NCBI GenBank assembly: GCA_020851035.1
Contig: JADZDM010000033.1
Span: 34,374 to 98,373 of the forward strand
DNA: 64,000 nt
Reading direction: 5' to 3'
Source: Gemmatimonadaceae bacterium
GTDB lineage: Bacteria > Gemmatimonadota > Gemmatimonadetes > Gemmatimonadales > Gemmatimonadaceae
Shown: positions 8,706-17,087 of the stretch, piece after piece
Layout of the letters: each line of letters begins with the position of its first letter
Numbering within the stretch: the stretch's first letter is position 1
Made by a program: the position numbers and the translations under genes
Notes under the pieces: model-generated
What the model was told of the DNA's origin: nothing
The model's input: the letters and a program-made list of their open reading frames with translations, nothing else
Database searches by the model: none

Positions 8706-10385
8706 TCACGGACGCAGCGGCGGCGTGGTCGTAGGAGGGCGACGATGGTGGGTGGCCTGCTCGAAGGAGAAGCCGTAGCCCAGCAACTGCGCCTCGCTGA
8801 ACGGCCGGCCCAGGAACTCCAGCCCCACCGGCAGCGCGTCCACCGTGAAGCCCATCGGCACCGTGAGGGCGGGGAATCCGGTCTGCGGACTGATCCCGCG
8901 GTTGTCGCCGCGACCGTATCCATCCGTCGGCCGCGGGTTGCTGAGCACGTCCGCCGCGATCACCGTCGGTGCCGCATCGTACGTGGCATACACGATCGCA
9001 TCGAGCTGGCGGTCTGCCATGAGCTTGAGCAGCGCCACCCGCAGCGCCTCGCGCTGCTTCAGCACCTGCAGGTAGCCGGGATCGTTGGTGCTCCTGCCGA
9101 GATACCCGATCATCGCCCGCGCGCGCCACGGGTTCACCTGGCCGGCCAGCATGATCTCGGCCAGCGTCTTCACCGGTGCGTTCGGGTGCTGCGCGAAGTA
9201 GGCGTCGGTCGCCTCCTCGGTCTCGAAGTCGTTCCCCACGCCGCCACGCATCCGCGGGATCGGCAGCGAGTCGAGCACCACCGCGCCCTGCGCGCGCAGC
9301 GTGGCAAGCGCGCCGTCGAACACCACCCGCACCTTGGCGTACTCCGCCATCAGCACGCGGTTCGTGGAGTCGCGGGTCGTCGCCGAGTCCGCGCGGGCCA
9401 CCGAGTCGCGCCGCCCGGCGGCGAGGCCTGCGGCGGTGGTGTCACGCGGGGCGCGTGCGCTGTCCCGCGCGGCACGACGCGGGTCGGCGGTGTCACGCGG
9501 GAAGCGCAGCACGCCGATGCGCGCACCGCGCAGCGCATCCGCGCGCAGCGCCGTGGTGTAGGTGGCCGGCACATGCCCCACCGCGTACGCCGTCACGGGG
9601 TCATTCGCGTCGTAGCCCGCGATCACGTCCAGCACCCGCGCCGCATCGGCCACCGTGCGCGTCATCGGCCCCATCGTGTCCTGCGTGGGGTTGGCGGGCA
9701 GCATGCCGAAACGGCTCACCAGCGGCAGCGTGGGACGCAGCCCCACCAGGCTGCTCACCGCGGCGGGACCGCGGATGGACCCGCCCGTGTCCTCGCCGAT
9801 CCCCACCAGCCCGAAGTTCGCCGCCACGCCCGACGCCGACCCACCCGACGATCCGCTCGGATTGCGCGTCGGGTCGTACGCGTTGCGGATCACGCCAGCC
9901 GCCGAGCCGACATAGCGGCCCGCGAACTCACCCATCGTCGTCTTGGCGAGGATGATCGCACCCGCGCCCTCCAGCCGCTTCACCACCGTCGCATCGCGCA
10001 GCGGCGTGAAGCCCTTGTAGATCGCCGAGCCATAGGTGGTCGGCATGTCGCGCGTCTCCACCTGGTCCTTCAGCAGCACCGGCACGCAGTGCAGCGTGCC
10101 GCGCTTCCCCTTCGCCCGCAGGACGCCGTCCAGCGAGTCGGCCTCGGCCAGCGCGCGCGTGTTGACGTGCTGGATCGCGTTCAGCGCCGGCCCCCGCTGG
10201 TCGTAGGCGGCGATCCGGTCCAGGTACGCCTGTACCAGCCCGCGGCAGGTCAGGCGGCGCGCGTCCATCGCGGCCTGGACGCCGGGAATGGTGGCCTCCA
10301 TCACGTCGAACTGCTGCGCACCGGCGCGCGTGACGACGAGCGCGGACAGCGCCACGAGGAGCGGGAGCCTGCGCGAGTGGTGCAT
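8706..10385 (-). CDS. Secreted amidase of the amidase signature family
   Basis: A 559-residue hydrolase of the AS family. The N-terminus (MHHSRRLPLLVALSALVVTRAGAQ) is a cleavable signal peptide, so it acts outside the cytoplasm. The Ser-cisSer-Lys triad is visible: Lys in VPVLLKDQVE, and the serines in NPSGSSGGSASG and GEDTGGSIRGPA. A low-complexity Arg/Asp/Ala/Thr-rich insertion, roughly residues 295-345, interrupts the domain and probably forms a loop. The substrate is unknown; family members hydrolyse amides ranging from small molecules to peptides. It is monocistronic. Confidence 0.9.
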   Translation of the reverse strand: MHHSRRLPLLVALSALVVTRAGAQQFDVMEATIPGVQAAMDARRLTCRGLVQAYLDRIAAYDQRGPALNAIQHVNTRALAEADSLDGVLRAKGKRGTLHCVPVLLKDQVETRDMPTTYGSAIYKGFTPLRDATVVKRLEGAGAIILAKTTMGEFAGRYVGSAAGVIRNAYDPTRNPSGSSGGSASGVAANFGLVGIGEDTGGSIRGPAAVSSLVGLRPTLPLVSRFGMLPANPTQDTMGPMTRTVADAARVLDVIAGYDANDPVTAYAVGHVPATYTTALRADALRGARIGVLRFPRDTADPRRAARDSARAPRDTTAAGLAAGRRDSVARADSATTRDSTNRVLMAEYAKVRVVFDGALATLRAQGAVVLDSLPIPRMRGGVGNDFETEEATDAYFAQHPNAPVKTLAEIMLAGQVNPWRARAMIGYLGRSTNDPGYLQVLKQREALRVALLKLMADRQLDAIVYATYDAAPTVIAADVLSNPRPTDGYGRGDNRGISPQTGFPALTVPMGFTVDALPVGLEFLGRPFSEAQLLGYGFSFEQATHHRRPPTTTPPLRP

Positions 10386-10568
10386 CGGTGCCTGGGTGAC
10401 GGGTGGCGCACACGCGCCCGCGGCCGGTGCGGCGGGGCAGGAGACCGGCGCATTCTATGCGGAGGCCGGGGCGCCGGGGGAGAGGCGCGCCCGTGATTCC
10501 CCGCCGCCGCCCGATATGTTGGAGCCGTCAGCCGGCAGCTGCCGGTGTCCCCACCCCGCCTGCCCGTC

Positions 10569-11123
10569 ATGCCACCGGTCCACTACGCCATCCCGGTCGT
10601 CCGGAACCTCGTCGAGTACGCGGCCATCGTGGCATGGTGGGGCGCGCTGCTCGTGCTGCGCGCCGGCGGCTGGCTCCCGGCAGGCACCGTCGCGGTGCTG
10701 GTGGTGCTGGGCTGCTGGGTGAAGGCAGCCTTCTTCGGCGCCGAGAACTTCCGGCAGCTCTTCGATGCGGCGCGCACCAACCTGCCGCACCACCGCTTCC
10801 TGCTGCTGATGGGCGTGAACGCTTCGCAGATGGTGCTGGCGTTCGCCCTCGACTTCCACGTGCTGCAACTCTGCAACGCGGGCAGCTTCGACGGCATCGC
10901 CGCCGACGCGGGGCAGGGGGAGCTGCTCTTCGACTTCATCTACCTGAGCACGCTCAACTTCTCGTTCTTCGGCTACAGCGACATCCTGCCGCGGACCGTG
11001 CCGGCGAAGATCGTGAACCTGACCGAGATCGTCCTCGCCTTCGTGACGGTGATCGTGATGTTGTCCGACTTCATCAGCCTGAAGGACTCGCTGCGCGACC
11101 CGCAGAACGACAGCCGGTCCTGA
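10569..11123 (+). CDS. Ion-channel-like membrane protein with a degenerate selectivity filter
   Basis: About 184 residues from the ATG at 10569; a GTG at 10545 is an alternative start. It has four hydrophobic segments (about residues 10-35, 40-55, 85-100 and 145-170). A re-entrant pore-like stretch, DFIYLSTLNFSFFGYSDILPRT, precedes the last segment. This layout matches two-TM potassium channel modules, where the filter reads TVGYGD; here it reads FFGYSD, so conduction and selectivity may differ. The assignment rests on this resemblance and is moderate. It is followed by a strong hairpin. Confidence 0.6.
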   Translation: MPPVHYAIPVVRNLVEYAAIVAWWGALLVLRAGGWLPAGTVAVLVVLGCWVKAAFFGAENFRQLFDAARTNLPHHRFLLLMGVNASQMVLAFALDFHVLQLCNAGSFDGIAADAGQGELLFDFIYLSTLNFSFFGYSDILPRTVPAKIVNLTEIVLAFVTVIVMLSDFISLKDSLRDPQNDSRS

Positions 11124-11128
11124 AACGT

Positions 11129-11157
11129 GGCCGGCCATGCCCGTGGCACGGCCGGCC
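11129..11157. terminator. Hairpin terminator
   Basis: GGCCGGCC at 11129-11136 pairs with GGCCGGCC at 11150-11157 around a 13-base loop. It lies between the channel-like gene (ends 11123) and the converging macro-domain gene (ends 11169), so it can serve both. There is no T-tract. Confidence 0.65.
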
Positions 11158-11168
11158 GCGCTCACCGG

Positions 11169-11657
11169 TCAGGCACCTGGCTCGACGGCCTTCACGCCCT
11201 TCTCGTACGTGGTGTAGACGAACACCGGGATGCCCAGATCGCCGAGATGCTTCTCGACCAGCGGCTTCACGTCACTCCAGTCCAGCCCGCCCGCCCCGGT
11301 GGCCAGGCGCGGCAGTGCCACGCTGCGCACACCGCCCTTCTCGATCGCGTGGCGCAGGCGCTTCAGCGCATGGCTCACGTTGCCCACCGTGGCGCGCCCG
11401 GATGGCTGTGATGGCAACTCCCCTTCCTGCGTGAGCAGGTTGAAGATCGTGCGCCCCTCGGCGTTCCGGAACGTCCACAACTCGCCCGGTCGCGGGCTCA
11501 CCTGGTGCGCGTAGTGGCGGAAGTCCTTCGCCAGGGAGGGCCACATCTCACGCAGGGCGAGCGCGAGACCGGCATCGAAGTGGTCGTTCGGCGACACGCC
11601 ATGTGCAATGGCCTGCGCACCAGTCAGCAGGATGTCGCCCTGGACCTCGTGAATCAT
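11169..11657 (-). CDS. Macro domain protein (ADP-ribose binding or hydrolysing)
   Basis: A 162-residue protein made almost entirely of a macro domain. The start MIHEVQGDILLTGAQAIAHGVS corresponds to the conserved first strand and the adenine/ribose-binding loop. PRLATGAGGLDWSDVKPLV matches the diphosphate-binding loop (the P-I-GxG-G type) and following helix. The arrangement is closest to the TARG1/ALC1-like group, some members of which remove ADP-ribose from proteins or DNA; others only bind. No ADP-ribosyltransferase gene is beside it, so it does not look like a DarTG pair. Confidence 0.82.
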   Translation of the reverse strand: MIHEVQGDILLTGAQAIAHGVSPNDHFDAGLALALREMWPSLAKDFRHYAHQVSPRPGELWTFRNAEGRTIFNLLTQEGELPSQPSGRATVGNVSHALKRLRHAIEKGGVRSVALPRLATGAGGLDWSDVKPLVEKHLGDLGIPVFVYTTYEKGVKAVEPGA

Positions 11658-11938
11658 TCCGTACTCCGTGAAGCGTGAGGGAGAGTCGTCAGGCGCGTGC
11701 CTGAACTGTCGCGTCCCGGCCCAGGCTGGCTGGTGCGGAAGTCACGTGGCGTGCCGTGTGGCGCGTCTGCCCGCTGGTCCAGATGAGGCGATGCCGGCAA
11801 GATGCGCCGCTGCCACTACATCGGCTGGCGGGGTTTGCCTCACGGGGCGTAGGGCGTTCGTGCGCCGTGACCGGCGCCGCGGTCGTGAAGCACTGGGCGT
11901 CGTCTCCGGGCCCCCGATCGGGCTTGGCCCGATCGCTG

Positions 11939-12340
11939 TCAGCGCCGTTCGGAGAGCAGCAGTGCCACCGGCAGCACGGCCCACGCCGCCACGGCGCCTG
12001 CCCACAGGCAGGCGTCGATGCGAACCCAGCGGGTGAATCGCTCGGGCTCGAGGGCCCGGCGCACCGTGTCCACACGCATGTCACGGATGCGGAACACCCG
12101 GTCCACCACGACGACACCGCGCGATCGCAGCCGACGCACGCGCGACCACGCGACCAGCCCCATCGCCATCGGCGAGAGCAGGACGAACGGTGCGTCGACG
12201 CCGGTCAAGGCGCGGAGCCCGAGGTCGATGCCGGCCGCCAGGATCCCCACCGGCTGTCCCAGCAGCACGAGCACGGGCCACCAGAGCAGGCGCCCCGCAT
12301 GCCAGCCGTGATCCTGTATGTATGAGATGGTCGGACGCAT
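11939..12340 (-). CDS. Small membrane protein of unknown function
   Basis: 133 residues from MRPTISYIQDHGWHAGRLLW at 12340; the open frame runs further upstream but with arginine-rich, non-protein-like composition. It has hydrophobic segments at about residues 20-40 and 45-62 and a C-terminal one at about 105-130. A basic cytosolic-type segment (SRVRRLRSRG) and an amphipathic region separate them. No family is recognised. Confidence 0.6.
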   Translation of the reverse strand: MRPTISYIQDHGWHAGRLLWWPVLVLLGQPVGILAAGIDLGLRALTGVDAPFVLLSPMAMGLVAWSRVRRLRSRGVVVVDRVFRIRDMRVDTVRRALEPERFTRWVRIDACLWAGAVAAWAVLPVALLLSERR

Positions 12341-12582
12341 CTGGCGCTCTGAGACGGCGGTCTGGTGGCAGTCCTGTGATGACGCGGCGTGGAATCTCCG
12401 CGTCACGGCTCGGCGGGCCCTGCCCTCGCACGCGTCGCTGGCCATTCCGTTGGTGGGGATCGCGCGGGGTCCAGGACCGGTCCGGGCACGTCGGCACCCC
12501 TCGACGCCGCGTGCGCACCTTCGCAGCTTGAGACGCACCGACCCCGTCCGCCCCGCGCGTCGACCCCTCCGCCCACCCCCGG

Positions 12583-12840
12583 ATGAACCGCACCGCCATC
12601 GCCGTCGTGCTCGTGTTGTTCGGCCTCGCCGGCCTGTTCATGGCGGCCTGCGGCGGTCTCTTCACCGTCGGCGGGCTGCTCTCGATGAAAGGCGACCCGT
12701 ACGCCACGTCCATGCTCGTCATCTCCGTCCCGTCGCTGCTGGTGGGATCGGCGCTGCTCTGGTTCGTCCGACGGCACTGGCTCCGCTGGCGTGCCGAGGG
12801 GGGGATGCGGCCACCCTCGCCACCGATGCCGCCGGGCTGA
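12583..12840 (+). CDS. Small two-helix membrane protein
   Basis: 85 residues with two clear transmembrane helices (about 5-33 and 41-62), a basic patch (RRHWLRWR) after the second, and a Pro-rich tail. The Gly-rich first helix is common in small membrane proteins. No family is recognised and no partner gene is obvious. It converges on the DUF4173-like gene. Confidence 0.62.
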   Translation: MNRTAIAVVLVLFGLAGLFMAACGGLFTVGGLLSMKGDPYATSMLVISVPSLLVGSALLWFVRRHWLRWRAEGGMRPPSPPMPPG

Positions 12841-12855
12841 GTCCGGCCCGGACGA

Positions 12856-14325
12856 TCAGCCGGGTGCGGCCGCACAGGGGATGATGCCGCCGCCGCGATA
12901 CCAGCGGCTGGCCCGCAGCAGCGGGACACTCAGCCCCCGCCAGGTGAAGCCACTCACCCAGTAGGACTCGCTCCGGCCGTGCCACGAAAGCCGCGCCGCC
13001 TCGCCCACCGAGCGGCAGTCTGCCGCCGCCAGCCGGTGCGACTGCGACACCAGCACCGGCAGCGCGTCGGCCGACAGCGCCGCGTGGTACGCGACGTCGA
13101 ACTCCGCTCCGGCCTGCGCCCGCGCGACGTTCGCCCGCACCACCAGCGCCTCGGGGTTCATCAGGTTCAGCACCACCACCCATCCGATCGCCACACCCAC
13201 CACCGACGGCGCGAAGCGCCCGGGACGGCCACGCAGCGTGGTCAGCCCGCAGGTCACCAGCACCGCCAGCACGAACACGATCGCCGCCATCGCGAACATG
13301 CGATCCATGCTGTGCCCGAACAGCCCGACGTAGATCCCGATACGCGTGGCGGCGCTCACGAGCAGCGTCATCACCAGCGCCAGCAGGATCGCGCCGGCGA
13401 TGTGGAAGTGGCGTCGCGACGGCGCGTCGGTGCGGTTCATCAGCCACTCCGCCACCACCAGCGTGCCAAGCACGATCACCGACGCGAGGATGAGCTGGAA
13501 GAAGCCCTCACGCGCATAGTTCGCGACCGTGAGCCCGGCCGTCTCGCGCAGGAAGGCGGCGCCGCCGAACAGCACCCGTGCCTGCGTCAGGAGGAAGAGC
13601 GAGAGCAACGCCACCAGCGAGTAGAGCGGCACCGCAACCGACGCGAACCGCAACCCCGGTGATGCCGGCGCCGGCACGCTGGCGCCGAGGGTATTGCCGG
13701 TGGCCGCGCGGAACCAGCCCGCGGTGATCCAGGCGACGAGGAGGATCACCAGCAGGTGGCCGATGGTGTCCGCAGCCAGCGACTTCCCGACCGTGTCGAG
13801 CAGGTGCTCGAACACCTTGTCCGAGGCGGCGAGAAGCCCGGTCACCACCAGCAGCGGCGGCACCGCCAGCACCACGCCGACGAGCAGTGCCCGCGCGCGG
13901 CCGCTGTCGGCGCCGGCACTGCGCTCGGCGGAGGTGCGACTGACCACCCCCACCGCGCCAGCGATGGTGTTCACTGCGGCCAGGATGCCGGCCCGTGCGC
14001 CTTCCACCACCGTGAGGTCGGCGAGCCGCCGGCCACTGCCATGCCAGATCGTGAGGATGCCCATCGCGAGCAGCGAGCCGAAGTCCACCGCGTAGAGCAG
14101 CTGCGCGTCACGCAGGACGAGGCCGAAGGCCGCCGCGGCGATGCCGGCGAGCAGGAAGCGGCGCTCGCGGCCACCCTCGCGATCGAGCACCATGGCGATC
14201 ACCACGACGATCGTGATCCAGACGGCGAAGCCGAGTCGCCAGTTGACGTTGCCGCGCAGCAGGTAGTCGCCGCTGATGCCGGCGAGCAGTGCCGCCAGGA
14301 GGAGCCGTGTGGCCGGGATCGTCAT
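12856..14325 (-). CDS. DUF4173/DUF4153-like polytopic membrane protein
   Basis: 489 residues from MTIPATRLLLAALLAG at 14325. Around ten hydrophobic helices run through the first 390 residues, followed by a soluble C-terminal domain (YHAALSADALPVL... to the end) with several Trp and two Cys. Length, helix pattern and the conserved-looking segment NYAREGFFQLILASVI fit the DUF4153/DUF4173 group. Function unknown. Its start codon overlaps the uppS stop by one base (TGATG), so the two are translationally coupled. Confidence 0.8.
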   Translation of the reverse strand: MTIPATRLLLAALLAGISGDYLLRGNVNWRLGFAVWITIVVVIAMVLDREGGRERRFLLAGIAAAAFGLVLRDAQLLYAVDFGSLLAMGILTIWHGSGRRLADLTVVEGARAGILAAVNTIAGAVGVVSRTSAERSAGADSGRARALLVGVVLAVPPLLVVTGLLAASDKVFEHLLDTVGKSLAADTIGHLLVILLVAWITAGWFRAATGNTLGASVPAPASPGLRFASVAVPLYSLVALLSLFLLTQARVLFGGAAFLRETAGLTVANYAREGFFQLILASVIVLGTLVVAEWLMNRTDAPSRRHFHIAGAILLALVMTLLVSAATRIGIYVGLFGHSMDRMFAMAAIVFVLAVLVTCGLTTLRGRPGRFAPSVVGVAIGWVVVLNLMNPEALVVRANVARAQAGAEFDVAYHAALSADALPVLVSQSHRLAAADCRSVGEAARLSWHGRSESYWVSGFTWRGLSVPLLRASRWYRGGGIIPCAAAPG

Positions 14326-15011
14326 CAGGCGCTCGCGCGGTCGGGGAGGCAGCCGAAACGGCGGTCGCGCCGGGCGAAGTCGGCGAATGCATCGTCCAGG
14401 TGGGTCACGGTCATGTCGGGCCAGAGGGTGTCGATGAAGTGGAGCTCGGCATACGCGCACTCCCAGAGCAGGAAGTCGGAGAGCCGGCGCTCGCCGCCGG
14501 TGCGCAGCAGCAGGTCCACGGCGGGCAGCAGCGGCGTGTGTTCGGCAGCGGTGTCACCGTCGCCCTGTGTGTGGGCGATGGCCGCGCGGCTCGAGTAGTC
14601 GATCGCCACGCGCAGGTGCATGGTGCGGCCGGCCTCGGTGCGGCGCTCGGCCTCGCGGATCGCCGCGCGCAGGAGCAGGGGGAGCCGGTCGCGCCGTCCG
14701 ATGACGGTGAGGCGGATGCCGCTGCGCGCGAGTTCGGTGGCGTGGGTGCGGAAGTGTGTGGTGAAGAGTGCGAGCAGGGCGTGCACCTCCGGCGCCGGCC
14801 GCTTCCAGTTGTCGCTGGAGAAGGCGTAGAGCGTGAGCTGCTGCACGCCGCGCTGCGCGCAATGCGAGACGACGTCGCGCATGATGCGCGCACCGGCGCG
14901 GTGGCCGGCAGCGCGCGGCTGGTCGCGCTGCTCTGCCCAGCGGCCGTTGCCGTCCATGATGATGGCCAGGTGCGCTGGCGGCTGAAGAGCGCTTTGCTGC
15001 ATAAAGTGCAA
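14325..15011 (-). CDS. uppS: Isoprenyl transferase (undecaprenyl diphosphate synthase family)
   Basis: A 228-residue cis-prenyltransferase. It adds isopentenyl units to farnesyl diphosphate to make the polyprenyl diphosphate used as lipid carrier for peptidoglycan and other surface polymers. HLAIIMDGNGRWAEQRD contains the catalytic Asp (residue 20) and the diphosphate-binding Arg. YAFSSDNWKRP and the C-terminal TGGERRLSDFLLWECAYAEL motif are also present. It is slightly shorter than typical, so product length may differ. It is coupled by a one-base overlap to the DUF4173-like gene, which is unusual: uppS usually sits beside cdsA. Confidence 0.93.
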   Translation of the reverse strand: MHFMQQSALQPPAHLAIIMDGNGRWAEQRDQPRAAGHRAGARIMRDVVSHCAQRGVQQLTLYAFSSDNWKRPAPEVHALLALFTTHFRTHATELARSGIRLTVIGRRDRLPLLLRAAIREAERRTEAGRTMHLRVAIDYSSRAAIAHTQGDGDTAAEHTPLLPAVDLLLRTGGERRLSDFLLWECAYAELHFIDTLWPDMTVTHLDDAFADFARRDRRFGCLPDRASA

Positions 15012-15116
15012 CTCCGTGGGTTCAGGGTCGTGCGGTGGTGTCGGGTGGGGCGGTGTGCTGTGCTGTGTGTTGTCTGCTGTGTCGCCCGGCGGTGGGCGAC
15101 GGTGTGCCGGATGCCG

Positions 15117-15509
15117 CTAGCTGCGTTCGCCGACGCGTCGGATGAGTGCTTCCATGTGGGACAGGTAGCGCTCGAGGGCCTCGCGGCCGGTCGCGGTCAG
15201 CCGGTACTCGGTGCGGGGGATGCGGCCGTCGTAGCCCTTGGTGCACTGGATGTAGCGGGCGTCTTCCAGCTTGCGGGCGTGCACCGAGAGGTTGCCGTCG
15301 GTGGTGTCGAGCAGCGCCTTGAGCTCGTTGAACGAGAGCATCTCGTGCACGGCGAGCGTGCTGACGATGGCGAGGCGCATCCGTTCGTGGATGAGCCGGT
15401 CGAGGGCGAGCGGGCTCGGGTCGTTCCCGTCCACGGCGTCCAGCGGCGGTGCGGCGGGAGTGGAGGCGGTCATGTGCTTCTCCGCGGCGGCGGTGGTGCG
15501 CTTAGCCAC
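15117..15509 (-). CDS. Winged-helix transcriptional regulator
   Basis: 130 residues from a GTG at 15509, chosen because GGAGG lies five bases upstream. It overlaps the upstream membrane-protein gene by eight bases. The sequence is a single winged-helix domain of the HTH_34/ArsR-like type (LIHERMRLAIVSTLAV...LSFNELKALLDTTDGNLSVHARKLEDARYI...YRLTATGREALERYL). It most likely represses its own operon; a matching inverted repeat lies in the promoter region (see 16187-16211). Such regulators are often encoded with a membrane protein of unknown function, as here. Confidence 0.85.
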   Translation of the reverse strand: MAKRTTAAAEKHMTASTPAAPPLDAVDGNDPSPLALDRLIHERMRLAIVSTLAVHEMLSFNELKALLDTTDGNLSVHARKLEDARYIQCTKGYDGRIPRTEYRLTATGREALERYLSHMEALIRRVGERS

Positions 15510-16155
15510 CGTGCCTCCGGGCGATCCAGGCCCCGAAGCCGATCTGCAGGGCGCCGAAGCCGAGCGCAAGCATGAGGTCGCCTGAAATGGAGGGGACGAT
15601 CAGGGTGAGGCTGCCGAGTGTCATGAAGGTGGCGCCCATGAGCGGCACGGCGCGGATGGAGAAGGCGCCGGCGGTGGTGATGCCGACGCCGTAGAGGAGC
15701 AGCCACATGCCGGGCAGGACGCGCGGGACGGTGCTGTCGGGCTGCCAGACGAGGCGCATGTCCACGAGGGAGACGGTGAGGACGGCGCCGGCGATGATGG
15801 CGGGCCAGAAGCCGATGAGGAACTTGCGGGCCGGTGCGCTGAGGAGGGGGGCGCCGGGCTTCACGCCGCGCCGCTGCATCTTGCGCCACATCATGGCGCC
15901 GCCCAGGCAGCCGGCGAGGAGTGCCTCGCCGAGCCAGGTGGTGATCCAGCCGCCGGCGGTGCGCTGGGCGCGGGCGAGGGCGGCGGTGGCGATGGCGGTG
16001 AGGCCGATGGCGACCAGTCCCCATCCGGGCACGTCGGTGAAGGCGGAGGCCCCTTCGATGGTCTTCCGGATGAACGACAGGTCCTGGATGGCCCGGTCGT
16101 GCAGGGCCGGCGGGTCCGGGGAGTCGTCGCGCCGGGACGGTGCGGGGGCGGTCAT
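15502..16155 (-). CDS. Multipass membrane protein paired with a winged-helix regulator
   Basis: 217 residues from MTAPAPSRRDDSPDPPALHD at 16155. A soluble N-terminal segment of about 40 residues (DRAIQDLSFIRKTIEGASAFTDVPGW) precedes six hydrophobic helices. The segment LSFIRKTIE.A..FT.VPGWG is a recurring feature of membrane proteins cotranscribed with HTH_34-type regulators. The 3' end overlaps the regulator gene by eight bases. No biochemical function is known to me. Confidence 0.78.
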   Translation of the reverse strand: MTAPAPSRRDDSPDPPALHDRAIQDLSFIRKTIEGASAFTDVPGWGLVAIGLTAIATAALARAQRTAGGWITTWLGEALLAGCLGGAMMWRKMQRRGVKPGAPLLSAPARKFLIGFWPAIIAGAVLTVSLVDMRLVWQPDSTVPRVLPGMWLLLYGVGITTAGAFSIRAVPLMGATFMTLGSLTLIVPSISGDLMLALGFGALQIGFGAWIARRHGG

Positions 16156-16186
16156 GGAGGGATGATTGCGGGGGCGCGGTGGCGAT

Positions 16187-16211
16187 GTCAAGTACTTTGT
16201 ACGGCAAAGAC
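16187..16211 (-). promoter_or_regulatory. Promoter -35 box and regulator operator
   Basis: Read on the minus strand, an inverted repeat CTTTG-5-CAAAG (16209-16195) is followed directly by TTGACA (16192-16187), a consensus -35 hexamer. No good -10 is visible 17 bases on. The repeat touches the -35 box of the membrane-protein/regulator operon, which suits autorepression by the winged-helix product. Confidence 0.6.
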
Positions 16212-16259
16212 GATCATCGGTTTCAGCCGTCACCGGCCCGGACGCTGCCCTTCCGGGGA

Positions 16260-16823
16260 TCAGAAGCCGATGCGGAGCCCGAGCCGCGTCCGGCCGGCCG
16301 CCTGGTCCAGCCGCAAACCGACCCGCGGCGCCGTCTGCAGCGTCTCCCACCGCTCCCGACCCACCAGCGCCCCGATGCCGGCACCCCAGAGCACGCCGCC
16401 AAAGGTCACGCCGCTCACGATCTCCGCCCGCGAGACGCTCTGACACCCGCCGTAGTACGCCCCCGAACCGCACGACCCCGAGCCGTACTGGTCGTCGCTC
16501 ACGGCAGCGAGCACGCCGAGCGCGAGGCCGATCCCGCCGCCCCAGAGGATCCCGCGCACGGCGCCCCGGCTCCGGCTCCGCCCGCGCGAGACTTCCACGC
16601 TGGTGAGCGCCGTCAGCGGAACCGCGATCGTCGGGCTCCCGCTGCGCACCAGCCAGAGGGTGTCGGCGGTGCGCGTGCCCACCACGGCGTCGTACCGTCC
16701 CCCCAACAGCGGAGGCGCCGTCACGCGGACCTTCGTGCCGGGCTGCAACTCGAGCAGCTGCCCGTCACTGCGGGCCGGCAGCGCCATCGTGCACAGCGCC
16801 GCTGCCACCAGCAGGGCGCGCAT
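16260..16823 (-). CDS. Exported protein with glycine-zipper segments, unknown function
   Basis: 187 residues if started at MRALLVAAALCTMALPARSDG (16823), which begins with a normal signal peptide; in-frame ATGs at 16850 and 16892 are less likely. A beta-rich domain (LLELQPGTKVRVTAPPLLGG to VPLTALTSVEVSRG) resembles small SH3-like folds. After it come two Gly-rich hydrophobic stretches (GILWGGGIGLALGVLAAVS and VTFGGVLWGAGIGALVG). A Cys/Gly/Tyr-rich loop lies between them. This architecture is common in secreted proteins of Gemmatimonadota-type genomes, but no function is known. Confidence 0.65.
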   Translation of the reverse strand: MRALLVAAALCTMALPARSDGQLLELQPGTKVRVTAPPLLGGRYDAVVGTRTADTLWLVRSGSPTIAVPLTALTSVEVSRGRSRSRGAVRGILWGGGIGLALGVLAAVSDDQYGSGSCGSGAYYGGCQSVSRAEIVSGVTFGGVLWGAGIGALVGRERWETLQTAPRVGLRLDQAAGRTRLGLRIGF

Positions 16824-17030
16824 CGGGGTCGGGCGTCGCGAGGTGTGCATTCCGACAATATGTCGACCCGCGCCGCGCGCGCGGTCAGGCATCGCCCGTC
16901 AGCCGGGATTCCGCGGCGCATCCACTCGCCCGGTGACGTCGTGACCCAGCTGCCGTCACGGGCCGGCGCCGGCGCAGCGCCGCATCGCGCGGCGTGATAC
17001 TCTCTGGCGCAGGCGCCCGTGCCGCGCCAC

Positions 17031-17070
17031 CCGTCGCCACCCGTCGCCACCCGTCGCCACCCGTCGCCAC
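17031..17070. repeat. 10-bp tandem repeat, four copies
   Basis: Four perfect copies of CCGTCGCCAC end 17 bases before the start codon of the M24-like gene, with a degenerate copy before them. The array would lie in the mRNA leader. The region has no other recognisable signal. Confidence 0.8.
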
Positions 17071-17087
17071 CATCCGCCCCAGCCGCC

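Noticed and set aside
11169..11657. DarTG-type toxin-antitoxin pair
   Set aside because: The macro domain protein has no ADP-ribosyltransferase neighbour.
12389..12586. Short plus frame before the 85-residue gene
   Set aside because: Pro/Arg-rich shadow composition and no ribosome binding site.
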